Shown here piece by piece: positions 19,537-29,635 of a stretch of 64,000 bases of DNA. Below the pieces are notes generated by a model. It saw nothing but the letters and a program-made list of their open reading frames with translations. It made no database searches and had not been told where the DNA came from. The translations under genes and the position numbers were made by a program. Location of the stretch: NCBI RefSeq assembly GCF_008329525.1, contig NZ_NPKQ01000002.1, positions 186,001 through 250,000 of the forward strand, given 5' to 3'. The first letter of the stretch is position 1, and each line of letters begins with the position of its first letter. This DNA is from Tardiphaga sp. P9-11. Lineage in GTDB: Bacteria; Pseudomonadota; Alphaproteobacteria; Rhizobiales; Xanthobacteraceae.

Positions 19537-19542
19537 ATTAAC

Positions 19543-19581
<39 letters not shown>

Positions 19582-19730
19582 TAAAACATCATGTCCGGCC
19601 GCGATGTCGCGAGCGGCGGGCTTATAACATGGGGACCGTGGTTCGCAGCAAAAAAATGGTCACATAGCGGCTTACTTGCCGCAGCCCCGCCAACTGGACT
19701 TTAGCGCGGCAAAATGGTCGGGATTTGGAC

Positions 19731-21047
19731 ATGACGAACCGCTTTCTCCCCCTCACGCGCCGAACCCTGCTCGCGGGCACCGGGAGCGCCTTGATCGCTC
19801 CGATTCTGCCCCGGGCCACCCTCGCCCAGGCCGTCGCCGCGCTGGAACTGCAAGCCAAGGCCGGCCCGTTCACAGTGAAGCCCGGCGCCTCGACCGACGC
19901 CTGGACGCTGTATTCGGCCCAGAAGGGTCCGCTGCGCTTCAACCGCGGCGACGAGATCACAGTTCAACTCGCCAATCAGCTGCCTGCCCCTATCGCGCTG
20001 AACTGCCGAGGCATTAACGGCGTGTCCGGTATTGGGCCACTGCTTGACCGCAGGCCGGTCGCGGCCGGCGGCAAGGACGCGTTCAAGCTGCAGATGCACA
20101 ACGCTGGAACGTCGTATCTGGACATGCGCCTGCTCGGCGACGGTCAGACGCTGCCGTCCCAGGTCCGCAGCCTGGTCGTCCAGGAGAGCGATCCGGTCGA
20201 GGTGGACCGTGACGAGGTGCTGCTGATCGAGGACTTCCGCCTCAAGCCGGACGGCAGTCTGCTCGCCCCCGGCAGCGATCCGAAAGACGCGACCGCGCTA
20301 TTCCTGATCAACCGGAAATCCACGCTGGAGCTGTCGGCCCGGGTCAATGAGCGGCTCAGACTCCGTCTCATCAATGGCTGCCAACGCAATGTGGTTGCTC
20401 TGAAATTCGACGACCATGAGGTCCGCGTGATGGCCATCGACGGTCAGCCCTCGGAGCCGTTCCCAACCCGTAACAATCAGGTGGTGCTGGCACCCGGAAC
20501 CCGGGTCGACGTCTTCGTCGATGCCGTCAGGCCGGCGGGATCGACCTCGGCAATCCTGCTCCACGACGGCAAGGCCGCTCGGCCGATCGGCCAGATCAAA
20601 ATGTCCAACGACCCGCCGCTACGGGCCATGCCCCTGCCGGCCGCCGCGCCGTTGCCCTCCAACGGTTTGCCAGCTCAGCTCGATCTCAAGGGCGCGCTAC
20701 GCGTCGATATGGCCCTGAGCGCCGTCAGCCCCGAATGGGTCAAGCCGGCCGATCTGTCCGCCAGCACGCCGCCGGCCTTCCGGACCAAGCCCGGCCGGAC
20801 CGTGGTGCTGACGCTGACCAACCGGGCCACCAGCCCCGTCGTGTTCCAGATTCACGGCCATCACGTCCGCCTGCTTGATCGGCTTGACGACGGCTGGAAG
20901 CCGTTCTGGCTCGACACGCTCGCGCTCGACGTCGGCCAGACCCAGCGCATCGCCTTTGCCGCCAATCATATCGGGCGCTGGCTGATGGAGGCCTTCGTGG
21001 CCGACTGGGCCGCGCCACGGCAGGTCCGCTGGTACAGCGTCGACTGA
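19731..21047 (+). CDS. Tat-exported multicopper-oxidase-fold protein without copper ligands
   Basis: A 438-residue three-cupredoxin protein. The N-terminus has a twin-arginine motif (TRRTLLAG) and an Ala-rich cleavage region, so export to the periplasm by Tat is likely. The usual copper ligands are largely missing: the HWHG position reads LNCRGING, the next HSH position reads YLDMRLL, and the C-terminal HCHxxxH position reads RWLMEAFVADW. Only FQIHGHH keeps histidines. This resembles SufI/FtsP-type proteins, which use the fold without copper. The ATG at 19731 is chosen; a TTG two codons earlier is possible. Confidence 0.85.
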   Translation: MTNRFLPLTRRTLLAGTGSALIAPILPRATLAQAVAALELQAKAGPFTVKPGASTDAWTLYSAQKGPLRFNRGDEITVQLANQLPAPIALNCRGINGVSGIGPLLDRRPVAAGGKDAFKLQMHNAGTSYLDMRLLGDGQTLPSQVRSLVVQESDPVEVDRDEVLLIEDFRLKPDGSLLAPGSDPKDATALFLINRKSTLELSARVNERLRLRLINGCQRNVVALKFDDHEVRVMAIDGQPSEPFPTRNNQVVLAPGTRVDVFVDAVRPAGSTSAILLHDGKAARPIGQIKMSNDPPLRAMPLPAAAPLPSNGLPAQLDLKGALRVDMALSAVSPEWVKPADLSASTPPAFRTKPGRTVVLTLTNRATSPVVFQIHGHHVRLLDRLDDGWKPFWLDTLALDVGQTQRIAFAANHIGRWLMEAFVADWAAPRQVRWYSVD

Positions 21048-21062
21048 GACCGCCGACGCAGC

Positions 21063-22559
21063 TCAGTACTGGATACCGAGCTGGTCATAGAGCCGACGGA
21101 ACACCGCTGGCAGCACTTCGGTCAGATCCTCGGCGATCAGCCCTGGCCCGGCCTCGCTGCCGGCCTCGCCATGCATCCAGACGCCCATACAAGCTGCCTC
21201 ATAGGCCGGAACGCCTTGCGCCAGCAGCGCGCCGATAATGCCGGCCAGCACGTCGCCGGACCCGGCGGTCGCCAGCCATGGCGGCGCATTGGCCGATATG
21301 GCGGCCCGGCCATCCGGCGATGCCACGACCGTATCCGGCCCTTTCAACAGTACGATAGCGCCGGACTTTTTCGCCGCCAGACGAACGCGCTCAAGTTTAG
21401 ACACTGCTGGATGTTCCTGATCCACCTTGCTGAAGATGCGTGAAAATTCACCTTCATGAGGCGTCAATACAGTACCGGATTCCGGGCTGGCCTTGATCAG
21501 ACCGAACAGCCGTTGGGGCGCCTCGGCGAAGCTGGTCAGCGCATCTGCATCGAGCACCGCATGTCGCTTCGCAGCCAGGACCGCCTCCACGAAAGCTCGC
21601 GTCCGCTCGCCTACACCAGCCCCCGGCCCGATCACACAAGCCGACACCTTGCCGCCGATCAGTCCCACGAACTCCGCAATCGTATCCACCGGGCGCACCA
21701 TCACCGCGGTCAGCGCTGTGGCATTGACGGGCAGCGCATCGCGTGGCGACGCCACCGTCACTAGGCCTGCCCCGCCGCGCAAAGCAGCCCGGGCGGACAG
21801 CCGGGCCGCGCCCGTAGAGGCGATGTCGCCGGAGACAACCACGGCGTGGCCGCGCGAGAATTTGTGGCTGTTGATCTTCGGCACCGGAAAGGCGTCGGCC
21901 CAGAGGTCGGGGTTATTCTCGGAGGTCTGTGGACGGATTTCACCCAGCACATCCTCGTCGATGCCGATGTCGATCACCCGCAGCCGGCCACAATGCACCC
22001 GGCCTGGCACCAGCAGATGGCCCGGCTTGGGCCTGAAGAACGTCACGGTCTCGGTCGCCCTGATAGCGCCGCCCATCACGGCGCCTGAATCGCCGTTGAT
22101 ACCGCTCGGCAGATCAACAGCCAGTACGGGCACGCCGGCCGCGTTGATGGCGTCGATCATGATCAGCGGATCGCCCTTGACCGGACGATTGAGCCCGGCG
22201 CCGAACAACGCGTCGATGATCAAAGCCGGCTGACCGATCAGCGAGGGATCGCAAGGCAGCACCTCGCCCTTCCACCCCTTGGCAGCCAACGCCGCGTCGC
22301 CCTTCAGCGTCGCCCGGTCGCACAGCAGGATCACCGAAACGTCCCGCCCCTGCGCCGCGAGTTCGGCCGCCGCGACAAAACCATCGCCGCCATTGTTGCC
22401 GCGCCCGGCCACGATCAGGATCGCCCCCTCCTCAGCCAACTCGCCCGCCACATCTGCCACCGCCCGTCCGGCGGCGCGCATGAGCTTGAAGCCTGGCGTG
22501 CCCGCCGCAATCGTGAGTTGATCGGCGCGCGCCATCTCATCGGTCGTTAGAATATCCAT
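21063..22559 (-). CDS. nnr: Bifunctional NAD(P)HX epimerase/dehydratase
   Basis: Repairs hydrated NADH and NADPH. The 498-residue protein fuses an N-terminal YjeF_N epimerase domain (about 1-215; GRGNNGGDGFVAA near residue 50) to a C-terminal ADP-dependent dehydratase of the ribokinase fold (about 225-498; LTPHEGEFSRIF and GSGDVLAGIIGALLAQG). The start MDILTTDEM is chosen over a longer frame. It converges with the MCO-like gene and is divergent from the glnB promoter region. Confidence 0.93.
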   Translation of the reverse strand: MDILTTDEMARADQLTIAAGTPGFKLMRAAGRAVADVAGELAEEGAILIVAGRGNNGGDGFVAAAELAAQGRDVSVILLCDRATLKGDAALAAKGWKGEVLPCDPSLIGQPALIIDALFGAGLNRPVKGDPLIMIDAINAAGVPVLAVDLPSGINGDSGAVMGGAIRATETVTFFRPKPGHLLVPGRVHCGRLRVIDIGIDEDVLGEIRPQTSENNPDLWADAFPVPKINSHKFSRGHAVVVSGDIASTGAARLSARAALRGGAGLVTVASPRDALPVNATALTAVMVRPVDTIAEFVGLIGGKVSACVIGPGAGVGERTRAFVEAVLAAKRHAVLDADALTSFAEAPQRLFGLIKASPESGTVLTPHEGEFSRIFSKVDQEHPAVSKLERVRLAAKKSGAIVLLKGPDTVVASPDGRAAISANAPPWLATAGSGDVLAGIIGALLAQGVPAYEAACMGVWMHGEAGSEAGPGLIAEDLTEVLPAVFRRLYDQLGIQY

Positions 22560-22745
22560 CTCGCTTCTCACTACGCCTTTTTGGAAGGCACTCGCGTCAC
22601 ACGCGAACGCAGCAGAGTAAAACTGCACATCGCGCGATCACTTTGATCACTATGTAGGCAAAAGTAGTCGAATACTCTTGATGCGAACCTCGTCAGGTGC
22701 GATGTAATAACCTGATAATGCTTCAAAAATAGCCGAGGAGCGAAC

Positions 22746-22762
22746 TTGGCACGGACCCTGCT
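22746..22762 (+). promoter_or_regulatory. Sigma-54 promoter of glnB
   Basis: TTGGCACG-N5-TGCT has the -24 GG and -12 GC exactly ten bases apart, as in RpoN promoters. Transcription would start near 22773, about 230 bases before glnB. An inverted repeat CAGGT-N11-ACCTG at 22694-22714 is a possible activator (NtrC) site, but it departs from the usual consensus. Between 22560 and 23002 there is no gene; the leader contains a hairpin with a GCGCG/CGCGC core near 22917-22947. Confidence 0.75.
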
Positions 22763-22978
22763 TTTAGGGAAGCCAGCTTCGGGTCCGTCGCGCTCACCGG
22801 CAAATGTTGCAAAGACACCTGTTTAAGAGACAGGGGTGGCCGACCGTCTACCGCATCGGGCGAGATTTCCTCGATGTGGCGTGGCGGCAGCGCAATAACG
22901 CCCGAAATTGGGTATCGAACAATGTGCGCGAAACGCGCAATGTTCAAAGCCACTTGAGGCAAATAACTTGCGGCCTGA

Positions 22979-23341
<363 letters not shown>

Positions 23342-23403
23342 CGGACTGGACGCTCTCCAAGCCGGGTGCTATCCGACATTCAACGCTTCAAGGCGTCACC
23401 AAA

Positions 23404-23428
23404 AAGGCTGCTTCGGCAGCCTTCTCTT
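23404..23428 (+). terminator. Terminator between glnB and glnA
   Basis: A perfect 8-bp stem AAGGCTGC / GCAGCCTT closed by a TTCG tetraloop, followed by CTCTTG. It would end much of the glnB transcript, so glnA probably has its own promoter in 23430-23529. Confidence 0.75.
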
Positions 23429-23529
23429 GTTGACGGTTTGTCTTGTTGAAAACATGCCGTTGTGACCTGATCGTCACGACAGATTGTTACGTCCCGGAAA
23501 TCGGCCCGCAAATAAAGGTAGGGAGCCCC

Positions 23530-24939
23530 ATGACGACCGCCAAAGAAGTCCTGCAGTCCATCAAGGACAATGACGTCAAGTACGTCGACCTGCGTTTCAC
23601 CGATCCCCGCGGCAAGTGGCAGCACGTGACCTTCGACGTCTCGATGGTCGATGAAGAGATGTTTGCCGAAGGCACCATGTTCGACGGTTCCTCGATCGCG
23701 GGCTGGAAGGCGATCAACGAGTCCGACATGACGCTGATGCTCGATCCGGCAACGGCGACGATCGACCCGTTCTTCGCAGAGACCACGATGGTCATCACCT
23801 GCGACATTCTCGAGCCCTCCACCGGCGAGCCCTATAACCGCGACCCACGCGGCATCGCCAAGAAGGCCGAAGCCATGGTCAAGTCCATGGGCGTCGGCGA
23901 CACCGTGTTCGTCGGCCCTGAAGCCGAATTCTTCGTGTTCGACGACGTGCGCTTCTCGAGCGACCCGTACAACACCGGCTTCAAGCTCGACTCGTCCGAA
24001 TTGCCGACCAACTCCGGCACCGAATATGAAGGCGGCAATCTCGGCCACCGCATCCGCACCAAGGGCGGTTACTTCCCCGTCCCGCCGCAGGACTCGGTGC
24101 AGGACATGCGCTCGGAAATGCTCGGCGCCATGGCGCGCATGGGCGTCAAGGTCGAGAAGCATCACCACGAAGTGGCGTCGGCCCAGCACGAACTCGGCAT
24201 GAAGTTCGACACGCTAACCTACATGGCCGACCAGATGCAGATCTATAAGTATTGCATCCATCAGGTCGCCCACATCTACGGCAAGACCGCCACCTTCATG
24301 CCGAAACCCGTTTTTGGCGACAACGGCTCGGGCATGCATGTGCACCAGTCGATCTGGAAGGACGGCAAGCCGACCTTCGCCGGCAACAAATATGCCGACC
24401 TCTCCGAGACCTGCCTCCATTACATCGGCGGCATCATCAAGCACGCCAAGGCGATCAACGCTTTCACCAACCCGTCGACCAACTCCTACAAGCGTCTGGT
24501 CCCCGGATACGAAGCCCCGGTGCTGCTCGCCTACTCCGCGCGCAACCGTTCGGCCTCCTGCCGCATCCCCTACACCACCAACCCGAAGGCCAAGCGCGTC
24601 GAAGTCCGCTTCCCGGATCCGATGGCCAATCCGTATCTCGCTTTCGCGGCAATGCTGATGGCCGGTCTCGACGGCATCAAGAACAAGATCGATCCGGGTC
24701 CGGCGATGGACAAGGACCTCTACGATCTGCCGAAGGAAGAGCTGAAGTCGATCCCGACGGTGTGCGGTTCGCTCCGCGAAGCCCTCGAGAACCTCGACAA
24801 GGATCGCGGCTTCCTCAAGAACGGCGGCGTGTTCGATGACGACTTCATCGACTCCTATATCGAACTGAAGATGACCGAAGTGATGCGTTTCGAAATGACG
24901 CCGCACCCGGTCGAATTCGACATGTACTACTCGCTGTAA
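23530..24939 (+). CDS. glnA: Glutamine synthetase, type I
   Basis: Makes glutamine from glutamate, ammonia and ATP in a dodecamer. The 469 residues are standard for GSI-beta. Visible signatures are FDGSSIAGW (residues 50-58), the ATP-binding region [16 protein letters not shown] (about 257-272), NRSASCRIP, and the adenylylation tyrosine in [10 protein letters not shown] near 397. The start at ATG 23530 gives [10 protein letters not shown], the family N-terminus. Regulation by P-II-controlled adenylylation is expected from the tyrosine and from glnB next door. Confidence 0.98.
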   Translation: MTTAKEVLQSIKDNDVKYVDLRFTDPRGKWQHVTFDVSMVDEEMFAEGTMFDGSSIAGWKAINESDMTLMLDPATATIDPFFAETTMVITCDILEPSTGEPYNRDPRGIAKKAEAMVKSMGVGDTVFVGPEAEFFVFDDVRFSSDPYNTGFKLDSSELPTNSGTEYEGGNLGHRIRTKGGYFPVPPQDSVQDMRSEMLGAMARMGVKVEKHHHEVASAQHELGMKFDTLTYMADQMQIYKYCIHQVAHIYGKTATFMPKPVFGDNGSGMHVHQSIWKDGKPTFAGNKYADLSETCLHYIGGIIKHAKAINAFTNPSTNSYKRLVPGYEAPVLLAYSARNRSASCRIPYTTNPKAKRVEVRFPDPMANPYLAFAAMLMAGLDGIKNKIDPGPAMDKDLYDLPKEELKSIPTVCGSLREALENLDKDRGFLKNGGVFDDDFIDSYIELKMTEVMRFEMTPHPVEFDMYYSL

Positions 24940-24970
24940 TCCCCTCAGGGATCGCAGTTCGAACGATCAG

Positions 24971-24998
24971 GGCGCTCCGGCAACGGGGCGCCTTTTTT
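24971..24998 (+). terminator. Intrinsic terminator of glnA
   Basis: A 9-bp GC-rich stem (GGCGCTCCG / CGGGGCGCC, one T-G pair) with a GCAA tetraloop, followed by six Ts, starts 31 bases after the glnA stop. Confidence 0.92.
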
Positions 24999-25018
24999 CT
25001 TTGCGCCTCTCCTGGCAC

Positions 25019-25705
25019 CTATTTCCGGGCCAGAGCCATTGCCGGTTCAGGCGTGTTCGGGAAGCCAATCGCCGCAAGCGCCCTGGCTGCCTCGCCTTCG
25101 CTGGCGGCCCACGGCAGCTTCACGGTGACACCGCGCGTGACGGGCTCGCCGAGACTTCCGCCGAAATCGATCGGCCACAGACCATTCGGCACCGCCTCGA
25201 CCGTGACGCCGCGCAGCCGCGTGCCAGCACCGAGAGGCGACAGATCGTCCGGTTGCAGCCGCCGCGCCGTCGATGCATCCCGGAGGTCTGTGAAACTGGC
25301 CAGCACCGGTATCAGTTCGCCGGTGACCGGAACAGCGCCGGTCTGACTGCTGACGTCACGAAACGCGATCTTGCGTCCGGCGGCCTGATAGGCCCGCATC
25401 GCCACGAAATTGGCGCCGTCGAAATCGGCACTGCCCTTGTCGTCGTGCAGCATCAGTGCGGCGAGGTTCCTGCCGCCACCGAGATCGAGGACCACCGCCT
25501 CGCCCCGTGACGTTACCTTGCCACTCGGCTGGTAGCCCCGATAGGGATGCACGGAGACGATGCCTGATGCGGACTTCACGCCCTCCGGCGTCTCGACCTC
25601 CACGGCGAGGCGATATTTGTGCGCCGGCCGGTTGATCCGGATCTGGTCGCCGATCACCAGGGCAGCGAGCAGCCCGAGCGGCCCGACCCATTTGACGATG
25701 TTCAT
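25019..25705 (-). CDS. Predicted exported or membrane-anchored protein, unknown
   Basis: A 228-residue protein starting MNIVKWVGPLGLLAALVIGD, an N-terminal hydrophobic segment that is either an uncleaved signal anchor or a signal peptide. The remainder is soluble, rich in Gly and Val, with stretches such as YRGYQPSGKVTSRGEAVVLDLGG and PWAASEGEAARALAAIGF. I do not recognise a family. GGGAGA lies upstream of the start. It converges with glnA and is divergent from the permease gene. Confidence 0.6.
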   Translation of the reverse strand: MNIVKWVGPLGLLAALVIGDQIRINRPAHKYRLAVEVETPEGVKSASGIVSVHPYRGYQPSGKVTSRGEAVVLDLGGGRNLAALMLHDDKGSADFDGANFVAMRAYQAAGRKIAFRDVSSQTGAVPVTGELIPVLASFTDLRDASTARRLQPDDLSPLGAGTRLRGVTVEAVPNGLWPIDFGGSLGEPVTRGVTVKLPWAASEGEAARALAAIGFPNTPEPAMALARK

Positions 25706-25831
25706 TTTTGTTTTGTCTCCCTCATGGCCCATGCACCATGTCGGCTGCAGCGTCAAACAGCCCGCGATATGTCTTGATCCCCGCTGCGTTTGAAGAAACA
25801 GTGGATCATTGATTGACGAAAAGGATTGACC

Positions 25832-26971
25832 TTGAGCGCAGATAATAGTGCCCCAACGCGCAGCGATCTGACTTGGGCGATCACAGTCGGCGGCATTGCC
25901 ACCGTCAGTTTTGCAATCTTCATAGGCTTCGCCTGGTACTTCTCGGGAACGCTATTCCTGATCTTCGCAGGCGTCCTGCTCGGCGTGGCGCTCAATGCGC
26001 TGACGGAATTATTCGGGCGCTTCATGGGCGGCCCGCATCCCATGCGGCTTGCAATGATCTGCATCGTGCTCGCCGCGATGCTGGTGGGCGTGATGTATCT
26101 GGGTGGCGCGACCATCGCCAATCAGGCCAAGACGCTGTCCGGCACCCTCAAGTCACAGGTCGTCAACGTAAAGACCTATCTCGAGCAGCACGGCGTCGAC
26201 ACCAGCTATTTCGATTTCAACAGCATCACGTCGGATACGCCCGCCGAGCCCGGCACGTCGCCAGCCACCTCGACGCCGAAATCCAGCAGCGGTCTTCCGA
26301 GCGCCGGCGCCATCGCATCATCAGGCGGCGCTATTGTCAGCCAGACACTGAAGATCCTGCTCGGCACCGTCGGTGCGGTCGGCAACTTCTTCATCGTGCT
26401 GTTCTTGGGACTAACGTTTGCCGCGCAGCCCAGCGTCTACCGCAAGGGGCTCTTGCACCTGACGCCGCGGAAACATCGCGGGCCGATGACGGTCATCGTC
26501 GATCGCATCAGCGACACACTGCAGCGCTGGCTGATCGCGCAGATGCTCACCATGGTGGTGGTCGGCGCCATCACCTGGATCGGGCTGAAGCTGATCGGAA
26601 TTCCCAGCGCCTTCATTCTCGGCGTTCAGGCCGGCCTGCTCGCCTTCATTCCCACCGTCGGCGCCCTGCTCGGCGGGTTGATCGTCGTGCTTGCCAGCCT
26701 CGCCTCGGGCTGGATCGCCGCCGCGTCGGCCTTTGCGCTGTTCATGGGTGTGCATGCGCTGGAGAGCTACATTCTGACGCCAATCCTGCAGCGGCAGGCG
26801 CTGGATATTCCGCCCGCCACGCTGTTCGCGTTCCAGATCCTGCTCGGCGTGGTGTTCGGCGTCTGGGGCCTCGCGCTGGCGCTACCGGTGCTGGCGATCG
26901 TCAAGGTCGTCATCGACTTCATGCGCGAAGAGGACGAAGCCTCCACACCGGATAAGGCGACGGCGGCGTAG
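25832..26971 (+). CDS. AI-2E / PerM family transporter
   Basis: A 379-residue inner-membrane protein with about eight transmembrane helices in the family pattern: two N-terminal pairs, a long extracytoplasmic loop (about residues 85-165, here low in complexity and rich in Ser, Thr and Pro), then the C-terminal helices with GVQAGLLAFIPTVGALLGG and ILTPILQRQALDIPPATLF. Members include TqsA and a Na+/H+ antiporter, so the substrate is open. A TTG start at 25832 is favoured because AAGGA lies six bases upstream; a TTG two codons earlier is also possible. Confidence 0.87.
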   Translation: MSADNSAPTRSDLTWAITVGGIATVSFAIFIGFAWYFSGTLFLIFAGVLLGVALNALTELFGRFMGGPHPMRLAMICIVLAAMLVGVMYLGGATIANQAKTLSGTLKSQVVNVKTYLEQHGVDTSYFDFNSITSDTPAEPGTSPATSTPKSSSGLPSAGAIASSGGAIVSQTLKILLGTVGAVGNFFIVLFLGLTFAAQPSVYRKGLLHLTPRKHRGPMTVIVDRISDTLQRWLIAQMLTMVVVGAITWIGLKLIGIPSAFILGVQAGLLAFIPTVGALLGGLIVVLASLASGWIAAASAFALFMGVHALESYILTPILQRQALDIPPATLFAFQILLGVVFGVWGLALALPVLAIVKVVIDFMREEDEASTPDKATAA

Positions 26972-27015
26972 GACGGATTACGGCTTCGCCTGATCCGCCC
27001 TACTGCTAAGCGAAC

Positions 27016-27312
27016 TCAGGTGGTCAGCACAGTCTCGGTGTGCTCGACATAAGGTGGTGTTTCGAAATACGGACCCACCAGCGCGCGCCATTCGGCAAAA
27101 TCGGGCGAACCGCGGAAATCGACGGTGTGGTTTTCGAGCGTTTCCCACTTGGCGACGAGACGATAGCGCGACGGCATCTCGACCGACTTGTGCAGCTCAA
27201 AACCCTTGCCGCCCTTGGCGCGGAGGAACAGCGGCTTGGCCTTGGCAACGGCGGCCTCGAAATCCTTCTCGGTGCCCGGCTTGACGTCGATCTGTGCGAT
27301 TTCAGTGATCAT
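27016..27312 (-). CDS. Antibiotic biosynthesis monooxygenase (ABM) domain protein
   Basis: A 98-residue ferredoxin-like ABM fold protein: ITEIAQIDVKPGTEKDFEAAV at the N-terminus, GFELHKSVEMPSRYRLVAKW in the middle and a PPYVEHTETV end. Such proteins work as dimers in quinone or heme oxidation, or have unknown roles. It is probably a single gene, followed 77 bases upstream by a small membrane-protein gene on the same strand. Confidence 0.86.
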   Translation of the reverse strand: MITEIAQIDVKPGTEKDFEAAVAKAKPLFLRAKGGKGFELHKSVEMPSRYRLVAKWETLENHTVDFRGSPDFAEWRALVGPYFETPPYVEHTETVLTT

Positions 27313-27389
27313 GGTTTCCCGACCCTTTGTTTTGCGGTCGGTGTCTTTACCGCAAAGTCGGGGGTCGGTGAAGGCGGCGCAAAACGTGA

Positions 27390-27626
27390 TCAGGCGAACA
27401 GCAAAACCGTGCCGACGACCATGACGCAGCAGCCGATGAAAGCGATGACGGGCAGCTTGCTGCGCTGTGCGCCATAGCGCCCCTGCGCACGGCGCTCGGT
27501 AATCAGCGCGGTCTCGTATTCGGCGGAACTCGAAAACATGCAGCCAAAGCCGGCACGAGCCGAAGCGGCGGCCGCTTCGAGCGACATCAGAGCTGTATTC
27601 GGGGTAGAGTCACGCGAGATCATCAT
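27390..27626 (-). CDS. Small membrane protein, unknown
   Basis: A 78-residue protein with a soluble N-terminal part and one predicted transmembrane helix at the C-terminus (LPVIAFIGCCVMVVGTVLLFA). Two starting methionines are adjacent. It lies between the ABM gene and the GGDEF gene, all on the minus strand. No family recognised. Confidence 0.5.
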   Translation of the reverse strand: MMISRDSTPNTALMSLEAAAASARAGFGCMFSSSAEYETALITERRAQGRYGAQRSKLPVIAFIGCCVMVVGTVLLFA

Positions 27627-27662
27627 GCGATGACCATAGGGATCGAATGGTAAACGGATTCT

Positions 27663-28913
27663 TTACCGCACACCACTCGCCGTCATGGTGACGGCAGCCC
27701 GTACCACGTTTGGCTTGGCTTTAGCCGCCTGTCCGACTGCCGCAGCGCGGCGCCCCTGCTCCAGCGACAGCGGTTCTTCTTCCGCCGCCTGCACGCGGTT
27801 ACGTCCGCTGCGCTTGGCCTGGTACAGCGCAGTGTCCGCCGCCGCGAGCAGCACGTCGAGTTCAGTGCCGGCCGGTCCGCCGGCGACGCCAATGCTCACG
27901 GTGGTTGCCACCGGCGCTTCATCGACCTCGATGCCGCAGGTCGCAAAGGCTTCGCGCACGCGCTCTGCCGCTTGCATCGCCTCGTCCAGGCTACAGGGCA
28001 ACATCGCCGCAAACTCCTCGCCGCCGATGCGACCCGACAGATCGGTGATCCGCAGCGTGTGCGTGATGACCGTGGCGAACAGCTTCAGCACCTCGTCACC
28101 GGCAGGATGGCCGAAGCGATCGTTGATCGACTTGAAGTGATCGATGTCGAAGATCATCACCGTGATCGGCCGTCCGGCCTTCGCCTCGCGCTCGATCATC
28201 CGCGCTGTAGCCTCGGAGAAGCCGCGGCGATTGAAAAGGCCGGTGAGCGGGTCGCAGGATGCCGCGACCTTATGCGCCGTGACCGCCCGCTCGGAGACCA
28301 GCATGAAGATCAGGAACACCGTGCCCACGGCATAGAGCACAAGCTCGACGGCAAAGGCCGTAACCCAGATGCTGCTGCCGAAATTGGGGTGATCGCCATG
28401 CAAGAGATCGCCGAGCAGGATCGGTAACATCAGCACGAAACCGTGCAGCAGAGGCACCACGATGGTCGGCCAGCGGCGTTGCACGGCCTTGCGACGCTCG
28501 TTCCACAATTCATGGGCCGTCAGCATCGCATAGAGGGCGACGATGCCGGCTCCGACGGTCATACGCAGTGACGCCGCCTCAGCCGGTAGACTGAAGATGA
28601 CAGCGATCCAGACGACAGCGCCGAGAAACAGGCCGGCCCAGCTCGGGCTGCGGCCGTGGAACACCCGCGCAGCGTTCCACACCATGCCGCAGGCCACGAA
28701 GCCCACGGCATTGAACGCCAGCGACAGCACGTCACCCAGCAGCGACGAGGCAAGTGTCCACAATGCCACCGACACGGCGCCGAGCAGGTAAGCCAGCCCC
28801 CACCAGTTGAGGGCCGCAATCTTTTCCTGTCGTCCGAAGAACAGCAGCATCCCGCCCAACATCGCTGCGACCAGGGTCGCGACCAGATAGAGCGTGGAAG
28901 AATCGAGCGACAT
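27663..28913 (-). CDS. Diguanylate cyclase (GGDEF) with membrane sensor domain
   Basis: Makes cyclic di-GMP. The 416-residue protein begins MSLDSSTLYLVATLVAAML and has seven or eight predicted transmembrane helices in residues 5-210, then a GGDEF domain (about 245-400). The active-site motif is GGEEF and the inhibitory RxxD site (RITD) lies five residues before it, so both catalysis and product inhibition should be intact. The frame is open 39 codons upstream, but the chosen ATG starts right before the first helix. The signal it senses is unknown. Confidence 0.93.
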   Translation of the reverse strand: MSLDSSTLYLVATLVAAMLGGMLLFFGRQEKIAALNWWGLAYLLGAVSVALWTLASSLLGDVLSLAFNAVGFVACGMVWNAARVFHGRSPSWAGLFLGAVVWIAVIFSLPAEAASLRMTVGAGIVALYAMLTAHELWNERRKAVQRRWPTIVVPLLHGFVLMLPILLGDLLHGDHPNFGSSIWVTAFAVELVLYAVGTVFLIFMLVSERAVTAHKVAASCDPLTGLFNRRGFSEATARMIEREAKAGRPITVMIFDIDHFKSINDRFGHPAGDEVLKLFATVITHTLRITDLSGRIGGEEFAAMLPCSLDEAMQAAERVREAFATCGIEVDEAPVATTVSIGVAGGPAGTELDVLLAAADTALYQAKRSGRNRVQAAEEEPLSLEQGRRAAAVGQAAKAKPNVVRAAVTMTASGVR

Positions 28914-29084
28914 ATTCGAGCACCGGCAATTGTTGCGAGATTTCCGAACCATCATGATTCGGACTGGCCTCTTCGCCATCATCGAACATAGGAGTGTACC
29001 GATTGGAAATCCGTTTGCGCGCCGGCACAAGTTTTCTCGAAAAACTGCGTCAATCTGTCAGCATTCGACGGTAGATCGGAACGC

Positions 29085-29111
29085 AAAAAGGGCGCCCGAA
29101 GGCGCCCTTTT
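29085..29111 (-). terminator. Terminator of rplM-rpsI
   Basis: An 11-bp stem AAAAGGGCGCC / GGCGCCCTTTT with a 4-base loop (TTCG on the minus strand). On the minus strand it ends in a run of five Ts, about 48 bases after the rpsI stop. Confidence 0.88.
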
Positions 29112-29158
29112 CAAAATTGTATTCACCGCATTTGCGGCAAATTTTATCGAAGCAAAAA

Positions 29159-29635
29159 TTAGCGCTTCGAGAACTGGAAGGACTTGCGGGCTTTCGCCTT
29201 GCCGTACTTCTTGCGCTCGACGACACGCGAGTCACGGGTCAGGAAGCCGCCCTTCTTGAGGACGCCGCGCAGATCCGGCTCGAAGTTGGTCAGAGCCTTG
29301 GAGATGCCGTGACGCACGGCACCGGCCTGGCCCGACAGACCGCCACCGGCAACGGTGCAGATCACGTCATACTGGCCAGCGCGAGCTGCAGCGACCAGCG
29401 GCTGCTGGATGAGCATGCGCAGCACCGGACGAGCGAAGTACACTTCGACTTCACGGGTGTTGACCACGACCTTGCCGGCGCCCGGCTTGATCCAGACGCG
29501 GGCGACAGCGTCCTTACGCTTGCCGGTCGCATAGGCGCGGCCCTGCTTGTCGATCTTCTTCACATACTTCGGCGCGTCGGGAGCCGACACCTTCAGCGAC
29601 GACAGCTGATCGAGAGACTGCATGGTATCCGACAT
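29159..29635 (-). CDS. rpsI: Ribosomal protein S9
   Basis: A small-subunit ribosomal protein whose C-terminal tail reaches the P-site tRNA. The 158-residue protein has the N-terminal extension usual in alphaproteobacteria, the [16 protein letters not shown] motif near residue 34, [15 protein letters not shown] and the basic [11 protein letters not shown] end. Its ATG overlaps the rplM stop (TAATG), so the two are coupled. Confidence 0.98.
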   Translation of the reverse strand: MSDTMQSLDQLSSLKVSAPDAPKYVKKIDKQGRAYATGKRKDAVARVWIKPGAGKVVVNTREVEVYFARPVLRMLIQQPLVAAARAGQYDVICTVAGGGLSGQAGAVRHGISKALTNFEPDLRGVLKKGGFLTRDSRVVERKKYGKAKARKSFQFSKR

